Source: Bacillota bacterium (GTDB lineage: Bacteria; Bacillota; Clostridia; Christensenellales; Aristaeellaceae). Taken from it: a DNA stretch of 64,000 bases. Under the pieces are notes generated by a model that did no database searches, had not been told where the DNA came from, and worked only from the letters and a program-made list of their open reading frames with translations. The stretch lies in contig JAEZHM010000154.1 of assembly GCA_023416585.1 (NCBI GenBank), positions 186,001 through 250,000 of the forward strand, written 5' to 3'. This document shows, piece after piece, positions 37,922 through 46,618 of the stretch. A program made the position numbers and the translations under genes. Numbering within the stretch: the first letter of the stretch is position 1; each line of letters opens with the position of its first letter.

Positions 37922-39454
37922 TTATTCCGAAACGGCATTGTACTCAAAAGAATCAAAATCAGCCGGGATGCGACTGCCGCATCCGCCATTATTGGCATAC
38001 AGGCCCACCATGGTGCCTGTGTGCCTTTTTGTACCGTTTTGCAAAAACTCGTCGCTTAAGAACTTACAATCCTCAATGGTACCCAGCGCTTTGAAAGGAC
38101 CATCTCCCTCCCGGAAGAAGAAGCTGCGTTTTAGTCCGTCTACCTGCACCTGAAGCGTTACTGGGCCTTGCTGGCTTTGAAGCGGTGAGGAGGCGACAAT
38201 CCTTTCTTCACCGCCTGCCCTCATGGATAGCACCACACCGTCCCTGGTTTTGGCACACTTGATATAGGAGTCCGTGGCATAGTAGCAGGTTAGACCCGCC
38301 TGCTCTCCCTCCCACCGGGGATCAAAATGCAATTGGGTGGAGGCGGTATACCGTGTTTCCGTCTCCCTGTGCACCAGTGTATTTTTCGCCCGGCGCTCAT
38401 GAAGGTCGCCGTCCTGTGTCCAAATGCGAAAATGCCCGGGGCACTCCGACAGCGACCATTCGCTGCTGGGGCTGCGTACAAACTGCCATTCCTTCTTAAG
38501 CGTTGGGCTGTCAAAATAGTCGAAGAAGGACGTTTCAATATGCTGATCTATGCCGGGTACAGGAAGGTCAGCGGACTCTAAAGGAATCCCATTGCCTATA
38601 TAGGGCCAGCCTTCATTCGTCCATTCAACGCGCTGCAGCGCCGTTTCCCGGCCTATGATGGTATACTTCCCACCGACAGGTCGGGCGCACAAATACAGAG
38701 CGTACCAATTTCCGTCCGGCGCCATCACAAACTTGGCATGGCCGCACCTTTGCAAAAGGGCAGAAGGATCACGCTGCTTCAATATGGGATTATGAGGACA
38801 TGGCTCATAGGGACCGTAAAAATGGCGGGAACGGGCTACGGAGATCTGGTGCTCAAAGCCCGTGCCGCCCTCGGCCAGAATGGCATAGTACCAGCCATCC
38901 TTTTTCAGGATATGCGGCCCTTCCGGCGCCTTTTTCCCGGTACCCGCCCAAGCCTGTACCGTTTCTCCGGCAAAGGCAGTACAATCCTTATTCAAAGGCG
39001 TGATGGCGATGCCAGGCGCATTAATCAGGTAATGGCGGCCATCCTCATCTACAAAGTGAGATGGATCAATATTGTCCATTTCCAGGCAGACAGGTTTGCT
39101 ATATGGGCCTTCCGGTTTCTCCGCATGCATGACAAGCTGGCGGCGAAGCACCGTATGGCTTCTTCCGCTATCGCCGTTTAGCCTAAGAGGAGCGAAAATC
39201 CAGAACCGGCCATCCGAATAAGAGATGTCCGGCGCCCAGATGCCGTGAGAATCCTTGATGTCGGATAAATCCAGCCAATACGGATCTGTAATGGCGTGAC
39301 CGATAATCCGCCAGTTCACAAGGTCGCGGCTTTCACTAATGACGATGGCGGGGAAGTACTGAAAGGTAGAGTTTGCCGCGTAATACATGCCGTTTACGCA
39401 GATGACCGACGGATCGGGAAAAAAGCCGCGCATGACGGTATTTTGATAGAACAT
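37922..39454 (-). CDS. Glycoside hydrolase family 43 (arabinofuranosidase/xylosidase type)
   Basis: A 510-aa cytosolic enzyme without signal peptide. The five-bladed propeller domain (1-320) carries the general base Asp14 in FFPDPS, the pKa-modulating Asp in NIDPSHFVDEDG and the acid Glu in APEGPHIL. The C-terminal third is a beta-sandwich of the GH43_C2/DUF1349 kind (LHFDPRWEGEQAGLTCYY). The start at 39454 follows GGAGG; the frame opens 20 codons earlier but that would overlap the next gene's end. Position beside GH53 and GH35 suggests removal of arabinose branches from galactan-derived oligosaccharides; a xylosidase role is possible. Confidence 0.88.
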   Translation of the reverse strand: MFYQNTVMRGFFPDPSVICVNGMYYAANSTFQYFPAIVISESRDLVNWRIIGHAITDPYWLDLSDIKDSHGIWAPDISYSDGRFWIFAPLRLNGDSGRSHTVLRRQLVMHAEKPEGPYSKPVCLEMDNIDPSHFVDEDGRHYLINAPGIAITPLNKDCTAFAGETVQAWAGTGKKAPEGPHILKKDGWYYAILAEGGTGFEHQISVARSRHFYGPYEPCPHNPILKQRDPSALLQRCGHAKFVMAPDGNWYALYLCARPVGGKYTIIGRETALQRVEWTNEGWPYIGNGIPLESADLPVPGIDQHIETSFFDYFDSPTLKKEWQFVRSPSSEWSLSECPGHFRIWTQDGDLHERRAKNTLVHRETETRYTASTQLHFDPRWEGEQAGLTCYYATDSYIKCAKTRDGVVLSMRAGGEERIVASSPLQSQQGPVTLQVQVDGLKRSFFFREGDGPFKALGTIEDCKFLSDEFLQNGTKRHTGTMVGLYANNGGCGSRIPADFDSFEYNAVSE

Positions 39455-39482
39455 GCTTCCTCCATTATTTGGCCACGCATAG

Positions 39483-40382
39483 TCAGATGCGTTCCTTGAT
39501 GACATCATCCTCACCTATGCTGCCAATCAGCAGCGGGGAAAATGGATCATGGCCGGCCGCATTGCTTTTCAGTGCCCTGGTGTCGTAATTGGCGTAACAG
39601 TATTTGCAGCCGTTTTTGCAGGTGTTGTACATGCCGATATCAGCGCTGGCATCACAGCCGCAATGGGGCCGCTGGTTTTTGTCCTTTAATACCTTAAGGG
39701 GATATCCGCGAATCTTGTCCAGCAGGTTTCCATCAATGCATTTTGCGTGGCCTATGCCATAGGCGTTTAGATCAATCTCTTCGGCGCAGGTTTCGACGTT
39801 AATACCAAAACTACGTGCGGTTTGGGCAATGGACTCAGCCAATCTTCGCTTGGCGATATCATCGATTTCCTCAAGCCCGAGAGAACCAAGGTTTGCATCC
39901 GTGTTCCGGTAGCGGTCCACAAAGCTGATAATGCACTTTTGTGTGTAACCCTTCAAACGTCTGGCAATCTCATGGAAATATTCCAGGTGATAGTCAATGG
40001 TATATTTTTTGCTGAGCAAGATTGGGTCGTAACGCCATATGACTCTTTCGGGCCCAATTTTATCGGACAGACGCTGGAATGTGGGAATCACTTCATTGCT
40101 TTTTGCGGGTACGTTCTGCTCTATATCTTTGCCATAGGAGGTAAGCGTGAGCAGAAAATAGTAGGCGTACGCATTCAGTTCATCCAGCCTTAACATCATG
40201 GGGGCAGGGTTCTTCGTCCAGAACACAATGCCGTCCACCGTTTCGGGGGAGAGGATTATTTTGGAGACCTGGTGAAAGCGCATGGGATTGCGCGTCAAAA
40301 CAAACCCTTCCCTGATTCTTTGGTAGAACCAGTCCGGATAGAAGGCCGGTATATCCGTGCGGCGGCTTGCGCTAACAATCAT
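39483..40382 (-). CDS. DUF1848-family protein
   Basis: A 299-aa protein of a family without established function. The N-terminus (MIVSASRRTDIPAFYPDWF) and the segment GIVFWTKNPAPM are diagnostic of DUF1848. The C-terminus has a cysteine cluster, CGCDASADIGMYNTC ... CKYCYAN, whose last part resembles a metal- or Fe-S-binding site and recalls the CxxxCxxC of radical SAM enzymes, though in an unusual C-terminal location. It is on the minus strand 28 bp upstream of the GH43 gene, but with no functional link that I can see. Confidence 0.88.
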   Translation of the reverse strand: MIVSASRRTDIPAFYPDWFYQRIREGFVLTRNPMRFHQVSKIILSPETVDGIVFWTKNPAPMMLRLDELNAYAYYFLLTLTSYGKDIEQNVPAKSNEVIPTFQRLSDKIGPERVIWRYDPILLSKKYTIDYHLEYFHEIARRLKGYTQKCIISFVDRYRNTDANLGSLGLEEIDDIAKRRLAESIAQTARSFGINVETCAEEIDLNAYGIGHAKCIDGNLLDKIRGYPLKVLKDKNQRPHCGCDASADIGMYNTCKNGCKYCYANYDTRALKSNAAGHDPFSPLLIGSIGEDDVIKERI

Positions 40383-40486
40383 GACATCCTCGTGCTTCCC
40401 GTTGCGAAAATTCCTTTGTTTACTGTATCACAGGCAGCAGAAAGAGTAAAGATATCCAACTGTGTGCATACACAGGAAATGATAGT

Positions 40487-40518
40487 GCAAAACCGGCAAG
40501 CTATCATTGCTTGCCGGT
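40487..40518 (-). terminator. Terminator of the 40.5-43.3 kb minus-strand genes
   Basis: ACCGGCAAGC (40492-40501) and GCTTGCCGGT (40509-40518) form a perfect 10-bp stem; on the minus strand it is followed by TTTTGC. Confidence 0.8.
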
Positions 40519-40545
40519 CCACCTTTATAGTATATCCATTTATTT

Positions 40546-41610
40546 TTATTGTGACTTTCCGCGGCTGGTAACCGGTATAACGCGCAAAACTTCTTGATCT
40601 GAAACCAGATATATCTTGTCGAACAGGTTGACATTCGTACAGCAATGTCCCGGAATATATTGCACTTTATCATTCACTCTGTAGGTATGCCCAGGCAGTT
40701 GGTGCGCTATATGCTCTTCACTGAGCCGGGCATTTACTTCAGGATGGTCTTCCAAAACAGGATTTCCCTGGTCTACACTGCATGTTTTGAGGCCGGCGTC
40801 GGTATAAAAGGCATCTCCCCTTACAGATACGACGGTCGCCAGAACATACAAGGAATGTTCAAAGGGCAGGTTCAATTTCCCATAGGAAGCATCCATAAAA
40901 AGATAGCTGCCTGCCTGCGCCTCGGTATAAACGGTTTCTATTTCCCTTCTTAGCGGAAGCGTTCCCGTACTCAGTCCGCTGATCTCCTTTACAGGTATCC
41001 CTTTGGATTCCAGGTGCTCTTTCAAAAGTGATAGGCGGCGCTCTATATTGACCGAATGATTAAGCCGCTTTTCATCATCAACTTCATGTGATAATTGACC
41101 TGCATAAGCCTGTATGCCGCCAAAACGTAAATGCGGCTGTTTTTGTATCAGCTCCGCAAGCGCATATACTTCCTCAAATGTTCCGACTCCGCAGCGGTTC
41201 ATGCCGATTTCAAACTCGATATATATCGACAAATTGGCATTTTTGAGGCTTGCTGCTTCCTCCAGATCGAGCACGTTTTGCTTTGTATCCACGCATAACG
41301 TTAAGTTCGTCTTTAGGGCTACCTGCACTGCCCGGGCGATTTTGGATGGGGCAGTAATCTGGTTGGCAATCAAAACATCTTGTATCCCGGCATCAGCCAA
41401 ATCTTCTGCCTCGCCAACCTTTGCGCATGTGATCCCCTTTGCGCCATAGGACATCTGCAATTCGGCCAGGTATGCTGAGCGGTGCGATTTGTAGTGAGGC
41501 CGCAGGCTGATTCCAATTTCGTCAATCAGTGTTTTTATTACGGCCAGATTGCGCAACAATGCAGATTCGTTTAGAATCAAGGCGGGCGTTTCGATATCAG
41601 TGATTTTCAT
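40546..41610 (-). CDS. D-threonine aldolase / D-serine dehydratase-like PLP enzyme
   Basis: A 354-aa fold-type III PLP enzyme. The N-terminal alanine-racemase-like barrel has the PLP lysine Lys41 in HYKSHR, GITCAKVGEAE and EIGMNRCG. The C-terminal DSD1-like domain has the metal site HCC within PGHCCTNVN, which binds the Zn or Mn ion needed by eukaryotic-type D-serine dehydratase and D-threonine aldolase. It would cleave or dehydrate a D-beta-hydroxy amino acid; which one cannot be told from sequence. It lies 32 bp after the DUF503 gene on the same strand and is followed by a terminator. Confidence 0.85.
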   Translation of the reverse strand: MKITDIETPALILNESALLRNLAVIKTLIDEIGISLRPHYKSHRSAYLAELQMSYGAKGITCAKVGEAEDLADAGIQDVLIANQITAPSKIARAVQVALKTNLTLCVDTKQNVLDLEEAASLKNANLSIYIEFEIGMNRCGVGTFEEVYALAELIQKQPHLRFGGIQAYAGQLSHEVDDEKRLNHSVNIERRLSLLKEHLESKGIPVKEISGLSTGTLPLRREIETVYTEAQAGSYLFMDASYGKLNLPFEHSLYVLATVVSVRGDAFYTDAGLKTCSVDQGNPVLEDHPEVNARLSEEHIAHQLPGHTYRVNDKVQYIPGHCCTNVNLFDKIYLVSDQEVLRVIPVTSRGKSQ

Positions 41611-41642
41611 GGGACACCCTCCTGGTCTATGATTGATATGCG

Positions 41643-41924
41643 TTACAGTAATTCTTTTTGAATATCGATTATTTCGCCTTCCGAATTGCTCTCAATGAAA
41701 TTCATTATGTTTTCAATCATGCTGTCGGCCATGGCTGTGTCACCAGCTACGCAGGCGAAGCCCAGTACGATCCGCTGATGCAGATCCTGTGCATCCACCT
41801 CCGCAATGGATACGTTGAACTTGTTCCGTACCTTGGCGCAGATACTCCTGACCACCATACGCTTCTCCTTCAGGGAATGCACCCAGGGGGCGTAGATGGT
41901 GATTTGTGCGGTACCGATCAACAT
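41643..41924 (-). CDS. DUF503 (YlxP-like) small protein
   Basis: A 93-aa protein with the DUF503 pattern: LKEKRMVVRSICAKVRNKFNVSIAEVDAQDLHQRIVLGFACVA. YlxP is usually found between infB and rbfA in Bacillota and has been linked to ribosome assembly. Here it stands alone in another context, so this may be a second copy. Good length agreement with the family. Confidence 0.85.
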   Translation of the reverse strand: MLIGTAQITIYAPWVHSLKEKRMVVRSICAKVRNKFNVSIAEVDAQDLHQRIVLGFACVAGDTAMADSMIENIMNFIESNSEGEIIDIQKELL

Positions 41925-41963
41925 GGCAGGTTTCCTCCGTGCATGCCTTGCATAGATAATTGC

Positions 41964-42719
41964 TCACACCCTGAAATCATCCGCATGGAAGCTGTTGCGC
42001 GTTGCAACCATCCTGTTCCAGCGCATGATATCATTGTTATGGAGTTCATCAAATTTGTCCATGATCTTTGCCCATTGCGCCGTGACACGAACGCCGTCGC
42101 CGTCCATGTCGTCCCCAAACGCTATGGAAAAAAGCTTTGTTTTTTCAAAGTGCCACCGCCACCAGTCAAGAGAGTGGAAATAGTAAAAGTCCGGCCACCA
42201 ACCTTTTTCCATATCGACAGGAACTTTACCGCAAAATTCGTCCGCCGGGCCCCACAAAGCCAACCCGAACTGGCCATCAGGCCTTAGCAGATGCGCCAGA
42301 TAATCCGCCAGATATGTATCTGACGTGCCGTAGAACTGAAAGGAATTAATGCATACGATCGCATCGAAAAAATCATTTGCGTAGGGCAGTGCGTGGGCAT
42401 CGGCGTGGATTGGGATCACGTGATCCTGCATTTCCATTTCACATACGCGCTTCCAGTTATCCGTGGCGCTGATCCATAGATCGGTCGCATATACGGTGAC
42501 ACCAAATTCCTTGGCTAAAAAGATCGACGTGAGCGCTTTCCCGCACCCCAGGTCAAGAACACGCATGCCTGGTTCAAGCTTCATCACCCTTGACAGTGAC
42601 TCCGCAAGCCAAAGGCACTGGCAGCCCATTTTGTTTTCGTATATCCATTCGGGATCGTACTTTGCTGCCAAAGGATACTTTTCATCCACCAGAAGCTTCA
42701 TTTTTTCTTCATGCGTCAT
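41964..42719 (-). CDS. Class I SAM-dependent methyltransferase
   Basis: A 251-aa methyltransferase. The SAM-binding motif I is RVLDLGCGKALTS near 54-66, motif II acidic residue lies in VYATDLW and motif IV reads FDAIVCINSFQFYG. The overall pattern resembles Methyltransf_11/25 type small-molecule methyltransferases. The substrate is unknown. It lies between the DUF503 and kinase genes on the same strand with gaps of 39 and 14 bp. Confidence 0.88.
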   Translation of the reverse strand: MTHEEKMKLLVDEKYPLAAKYDPEWIYENKMGCQCLWLAESLSRVMKLEPGMRVLDLGCGKALTSIFLAKEFGVTVYATDLWISATDNWKRVCEMEMQDHVIPIHADAHALPYANDFFDAIVCINSFQFYGTSDTYLADYLAHLLRPDGQFGLALWGPADEFCGKVPVDMEKGWWPDFYYFHSLDWWRWHFEKTKLFSIAFGDDMDGDGVRVTAQWAKIMDKFDELHNNDIMRWNRMVATRNSFHADDFRV

Positions 42720-42733
42720 GATACTTTACCTAT

Positions 42734-43318
42734 CTACACCTCGATAATGCGCAGAATCTCTTTCATGGATGACTCAAACTCATTGTCAGAGGAATTTTTG
42801 AAAATCAGCAGATCGTCATTGCATTCCGGATCATCCAACTCCTCTGGAATATCAAAATTGACGCCTGCAATATATTCGTCCCAGTGTTCAATTTTCCAAC
42901 GGTCGCGGTCGCTGTTTCGCTTTAACATTCTCTGCCTGCATACCTCTACATCCGTTTGAACCCATATCACAGTAAGGCTTGCGTTCTTTTGCGCGAGCCT
43001 TGTTTTCAGGGCGGACATATAATTCGTATCGCGCACCTCTCTCGTAAAGGGTGCGTTAATCAGCACGATGTCGTCATATTCCAGCGCTTCCAAGGCAAGG
43101 TCGACGATCGCCGCATATTCAAAATCCCGTATATTGGCTTCGAAAAAGTCGGAGCTTCTATTATATTCCTGGTTTGCGACCACAAAAATCTGCTTGGATA
43201 AAACGATCAGCGTATCTTTATCCAGATAGACCACATGTTTAAGATTTGCTGCTAGCTGCTTTGACACATAGGTTTTTCCGCATGCAGGTGGGGAAGTAAC
43301 AAGAATAAGCCTCTTCAT
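42734..43318 (-). CDS. P-loop nucleotide kinase-like protein (AAA_33 type)
   Basis: A 194-aa P-loop protein. Walker A is SPPACGKT at 9-16, and an aspartate in YLDKDTLI follows. WVQTDVEVCRQRMLKRN resembles the lid region of small-molecule kinases and zeta-toxin-like ATPases. The true start is ATG 43316-43318, directly before MKRLILVTSPP; the frame opens 31 codons earlier without family similarity. No antitoxin-like partner is visible, so a metabolic kinase or chemical-resistance kinase is more likely than a toxin. Confidence 0.8.
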   Translation of the reverse strand: MKRLILVTSPPACGKTYVSKQLAANLKHVVYLDKDTLIVLSKQIFVVANQEYNRSSDFFEANIRDFEYAAIVDLALEALEYDDIVLINAPFTREVRDTNYMSALKTRLAQKNASLTVIWVQTDVEVCRQRMLKRNSDRDRWKIEHWDEYIAGVNFDIPEELDDPECNDDLLIFKNSSDNEFESSMKEILRIIEV

Positions 43319-43446
43319 AATTTGCCTCGTTTTGGGGGGAGACAGAATTGTTCTCGTAGAGGAATTGCCAACTGGCCTTGTCGTATGCAGATTATATCCT
43401 CCCACATACAAATTAAGTATATCATGTTATCTATTGCAAGTAAATC

Positions 43447-44298
43447 TTATCCTTTAACGCTTCCTGAAGTGAGCCCGGTCACAAAATACCTTTGGAAGGC
43501 AATGAATACGATTACCACGGGGATGAGCGTAAGCACCGACATGGCGAACACATACCCCCATTGGGTGAACTGGTGCTGCCCAAAAAAACCCGCGATGGCG
43601 ATTGGGAGAGTACGCAGGCTGTTGTCATTGATAACCGTGTTTGCCCAAGGGTATTCCTCCCACGCAGTAAGGAAATTGAAAATGGATACGGAGGCGATGG
43701 CCGGGCTGGCCAGGGGCAGCGCTATTTTCCAGAATACAGTCATCACGCTGGCGCCGTCGATATAGGTTGCCTCGGTGATTTCACCGGGAATGTTCTCCAT
43801 GAACCCTTTGATCATAAACGTGGAAAAAGGGATCACCCAGGCCACGTAAAAGGGGATCAGCCCCCACAGCTTGTTGACGAGATCAAGCTTCACAGCAAGC
43901 TCGAACTGTGGCACGATCATGGTGGTGCCGGGGATGATCATGGTGAGGATAATAAACCCGAACAGCAGCTTCTTTCCCCGGAAATGAAACTTGCCAATCA
44001 CAAAAGCCATGGCAGCGGACACGAAAGCGGCGACAGCCACAGAGGCAACGGAAACAAAGACGCTGTTCAAAAAATTAATATAGAACTTGCTCTGGGAGAT
44101 AATGTACCGGTAATTCTCCGTCGTCAGCGCTTCCCATTTTGGAAAAAAACGTGGCGGATATTCGTACAACGCTCCGTTTGGGCGCAGGGAGGTGGAAATC
44201 ATATAGATCATGGGCAGAGTGGAAACCGCCACGCCCAAAACAAGAAGGATATACCGAAAAATTGAGGAGCGGAATTGGCGGGCGTTGTTCCTTTTCAT
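43447..44298 (-). CDS. ABC importer permease, MalG-like
   Basis: A 283-aa six-TM permease, the last gene of the maltodextrin operon. The EAA loop reads GEITEATYIDGASVMTVFWKIALPLASPA. The short cytosolic N-terminus and the terminal VTGLTSGSVKG are typical of MalG. It follows the MalF-type permease by 1 bp. The ATPase gene is absent, as in the galactan operon, so both may share one encoded elsewhere. Confidence 0.93.
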   Translation of the reverse strand: MKRNNARQFRSSIFRYILLVLGVAVSTLPMIYMISTSLRPNGALYEYPPRFFPKWEALTTENYRYIISQSKFYINFLNSVFVSVASVAVAAFVSAAMAFVIGKFHFRGKKLLFGFIILTMIIPGTTMIVPQFELAVKLDLVNKLWGLIPFYVAWVIPFSTFMIKGFMENIPGEITEATYIDGASVMTVFWKIALPLASPAIASVSIFNFLTAWEEYPWANTVINDNSLRTLPIAIAGFFGQHQFTQWGYVFAMSVLTLIPVVIVFIAFQRYFVTGLTSGSVKG

Positions 44299-44299
44299 G

Positions 44300-45196
44300 T
44301 TAAAGACCTCCCTCCGCGTCTTTCGACTTCATGGCCTTGAGCTGGAAGATCGCGAGAATTCCCAGCGAGAACGCCATAATGAAGCTCAGTGCCGCGGTAT
44401 ATCCGAACTTGCCCGTGCTGAACGCCTTGTAATACATCCAGGTAAGTAACGTATCCGTAAGATGAGCAGGCTTGCCGCCGGTGATCATGCGTATGGATGT
44501 GAATACGTTGAATCCGCCGATGGTGAGCATGATGAGTGCAAAAAGAATGGTTCCCTTAATGGAAGGCAATGTGACCTGAAAGAACTTGTGAAATGCATTG
44601 CAGCCGTCAATATCGGCAGCTTCATACAAATCCATGGGCACTTGCTGCAACGCGGCCAGAAAGACAACCATGTTCCAGCCGACGCCTTTCCAAATGCCAA
44701 GAATCATGGCGACGGTAAGGCCAGACCAGCGGCTGTCCAGCCACTTTACATTGGCACTTGTTATATGAAGTACCTGGGTGAGAAAGTAATTGAGAAGACC
44801 CTCGGTGTTGAACACATACCGGAATACAAGCGATGCGATGACCCACGAAGTGATGACGGGAAGATAATTGATAACCCGGAAGGTTACCTTCAGCCGGGAA
44901 ATTCCATGGATGAGAATCGCGGTAAAAAGCCCGATGGCCATCTGCCCCGGAACAGTAACCAAGGTATACACAAAGGTGTTTACGAAGGTGATCCAAAAGT
45001 ATTCGTCGCCAAGCACTTCTCGGTAATTATTTAATCCTGTAAAGGTCTGATTCAACATCGACCCGAAATTCCAGTTAAAGAAGCTCATCAGGAAGAGACG
45101 GAGGATGGGGTAGACCGTAAAAAAGCAAAAGATGCATAGGCCGGGGAGAAGAAGCAATAACATTTGGAACCGGTTGAGCCTGGACTTTGTCTCCAC
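44300..45196 (-). CDS. ABC importer permease, MalF-like
   Basis: A 298-aa six-TM permease without the N-terminal extra helices of MalF. The EAA loop is DLYEAADIDGCNAFHKFFQVTLPSIKG. The start is probably GTG at 45194-45196, preceded by GAGGTG at five bases. An ATG seven codons further up (45217) and a longer open frame upstream exist but lack a good ribosome binding site, and the longer frame reads through the intercistronic hairpin. It pairs with the MalG-type permease. Confidence 0.88.
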   Translation of the reverse strand: METKSRLNRFQMLLLLLPGLCIFCFFTVYPILRLFLMSFFNWNFGSMLNQTFTGLNNYREVLGDEYFWITFVNTFVYTLVTVPGQMAIGLFTAILIHGISRLKVTFRVINYLPVITSWVIASLVFRYVFNTEGLLNYFLTQVLHITSANVKWLDSRWSGLTVAMILGIWKGVGWNMVVFLAALQQVPMDLYEAADIDGCNAFHKFFQVTLPSIKGTILFALIMLTIGGFNVFTSIRMITGGKPAHLTDTLLTWMYYKAFSTGKFGYTAALSFIMAFSLGILAIFQLKAMKSKDAEGGL

Positions 45197-45267
45197 GTCT
45201 ACACCTCGCAAAATCATCAAATGATGGGGAAAGCTTTTCACAACAGAGGTTTTTAGGGAAAGGTACG

Positions 45268-45297
45268 GGAAGGGGACTTTTTTCAAAGCCCCCTTCC
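45268..45297 (-). terminator. Intercistronic hairpin after the maltodextrin binding-protein gene
   Basis: GGAAGGGG (45268-45275) and CCCCTTCC (45290-45297) pair; on the minus strand no T-run follows directly. It stands between the binding-protein stop (45365) and the permease start, the same place as the hairpin in the galactan operon. Confidence 0.65.
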
Positions 45298-45364
45298 TGC
45301 AAGACTTGATTAAACCCACAAAGCAGTTGACCTGCCTAAGAGCCGGGGCTATAATGGAACAGAA

Positions 45365-46618
45365 TTACTGTTTCAGGAGCGCATCCACCTTGGCTGCCAG
45401 TTCATCCATGGCCGCTTGAGCTGTTTTTTCGCCACTCATTACGGCGGTAACGGCGATGTTCAGCTCATTGTCGATCTCTGACCAGGAAGCAATGGTGGGA
45501 CGGGCCTTAGCGGTCTTGATGGCTGCGAGGAAAGGTGCGAAGGGAGCGCTTTTGACGGTATCGCTTTCCAAGGCCGCCTTATTTACGGGGATTTGCCCGC
45601 ATTTGGCCATTTCGGTCTCTGCAAATTCCGAGGTCATGAACTGCATGAACTTCCAGGCAGCATCTTTGTTAGCGGTGTTGAACATGGCAATATCCTCACC
45701 GCCAAGTACGGAAACGGAGCCGCCTTCACCGGCGGGAATAGGCGCAGTGCCGTAAGCCACATCAGGATACGCGCCTTTTAATTCCGCGGTCTTCCAGGGG
45801 CCTTCCAGCATCATGGCGTAGCGGCCCGTGCCGAAACCGTCGGTCATGGGAATGTCTCCGCTGTTGAAGCCGGTAAGCGCACCGGTCTTGTAAAGGTCCG
45901 CCAATGTTTCAATCGCTTTTACGGTGGCGGGGCTGTTGATGTAGCCTGTGGCAACAGTCTGATCATCACTCAAAAGGGAACCGCCAAAGCTCCAAATGAA
46001 GGGGCACAGATTCCAACCAGCCAGAGCAGGCTCATTCCAGCCCCATACCTGCTGGCCGTTTGCATTGGTGCCGGAAATCTTCTTGACGGCAGCCACAAGC
46101 TCATCCATGGTGGCAGGTGCGGCAATTCCCGCATCCTCCAGCATCTTCACGTTGTAGAACAGGATTTTGGTGTTGGTGTTCAGGGCCAGGCCATAGGTGG
46201 CTCCAGCGATTTTCGCGGTGCTCATGGCGCTGCCCAAAAGGGTGGAAGCTACATCGGCAAAGTTCGGCATTTCCTGATCCAACGCTACCAGGATGCCCAT
46301 CTTCTGAAACTCGGGCAGCCAGGCGATGTCGCAGCGAGCCACATCCGGCAGGCTTCCCGAATTTGCGCTGACAAGCACCTTATCATGCAGTTCAGCCCAT
46401 TCGTGGGAAACGGCGTTGACCTTGATCCCGGGGTTTTCGCTTTCGAATTTGGGAATGAGCACGTTCATCAGCGTCTCGTTCTCGGCAGACTGTGCACTGT
46501 AGTGGTGCCAGAAATTGATGGTCACCGGGGTCTCTGACGATTGTCCCAGGGCTGCAGCTGCCGGCAAGCAAAGCACAGCAACCAGGATAACCGTCAGAAT
46601 TTTTTTTAGGGTACACAT
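45365..46618 (-). CDS. Maltodextrin-binding protein of ABC importer, MalE-like
   Basis: A family 1 solute-binding protein, 417 aa. The signal peptide is MCTLKKILTVILVAVL followed by CLPAAAALGQ; there is no lipobox at the cleavage site. Family motifs are FWHHYSAQSAENETLMN, PDVARCDIAWLPEFQKMG, YNVKMLEDAGI and the C-terminal AWKFMQFMTS. The ATG follows GGAGGAGAAG and overlaps the end of the GH13 gene by 13 bp, so the two are coupled. The substrate is taken to be maltodextrins because of that GH13 partner. Confidence 0.92.
   Translation of the reverse strand: MCTLKKILTVILVAVLCLPAAAALGQSSETPVTINFWHHYSAQSAENETLMNVLIPKFESENPGIKVNAVSHEWAELHDKVLVSANSGSLPDVARCDIAWLPEFQKMGILVALDQEMPNFADVASTLLGSAMSTAKIAGATYGLALNTNTKILFYNVKMLEDAGIAAPATMDELVAAVKKISGTNANGQQVWGWNEPALAGWNLCPFIWSFGGSLLSDDQTVATGYINSPATVKAIETLADLYKTGALTGFNSGDIPMTDGFGTGRYAMMLEGPWKTAELKGAYPDVAYGTAPIPAGEGGSVSVLGGEDIAMFNTANKDAAWKFMQFMTSEFAETEMAKCGQIPVNKAALESDTVKSAPFAPFLAAIKTAKARPTIASWSEIDNELNIAVTAVMSGEKTAQAAMDELAAKVDALLKQ

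Noticed and set aside
42734..43318. Zeta-toxin reading of the P-loop kinase
   Set aside because: No antitoxin partner is adjacent, and the sequence fits a general small-molecule kinase equally well.
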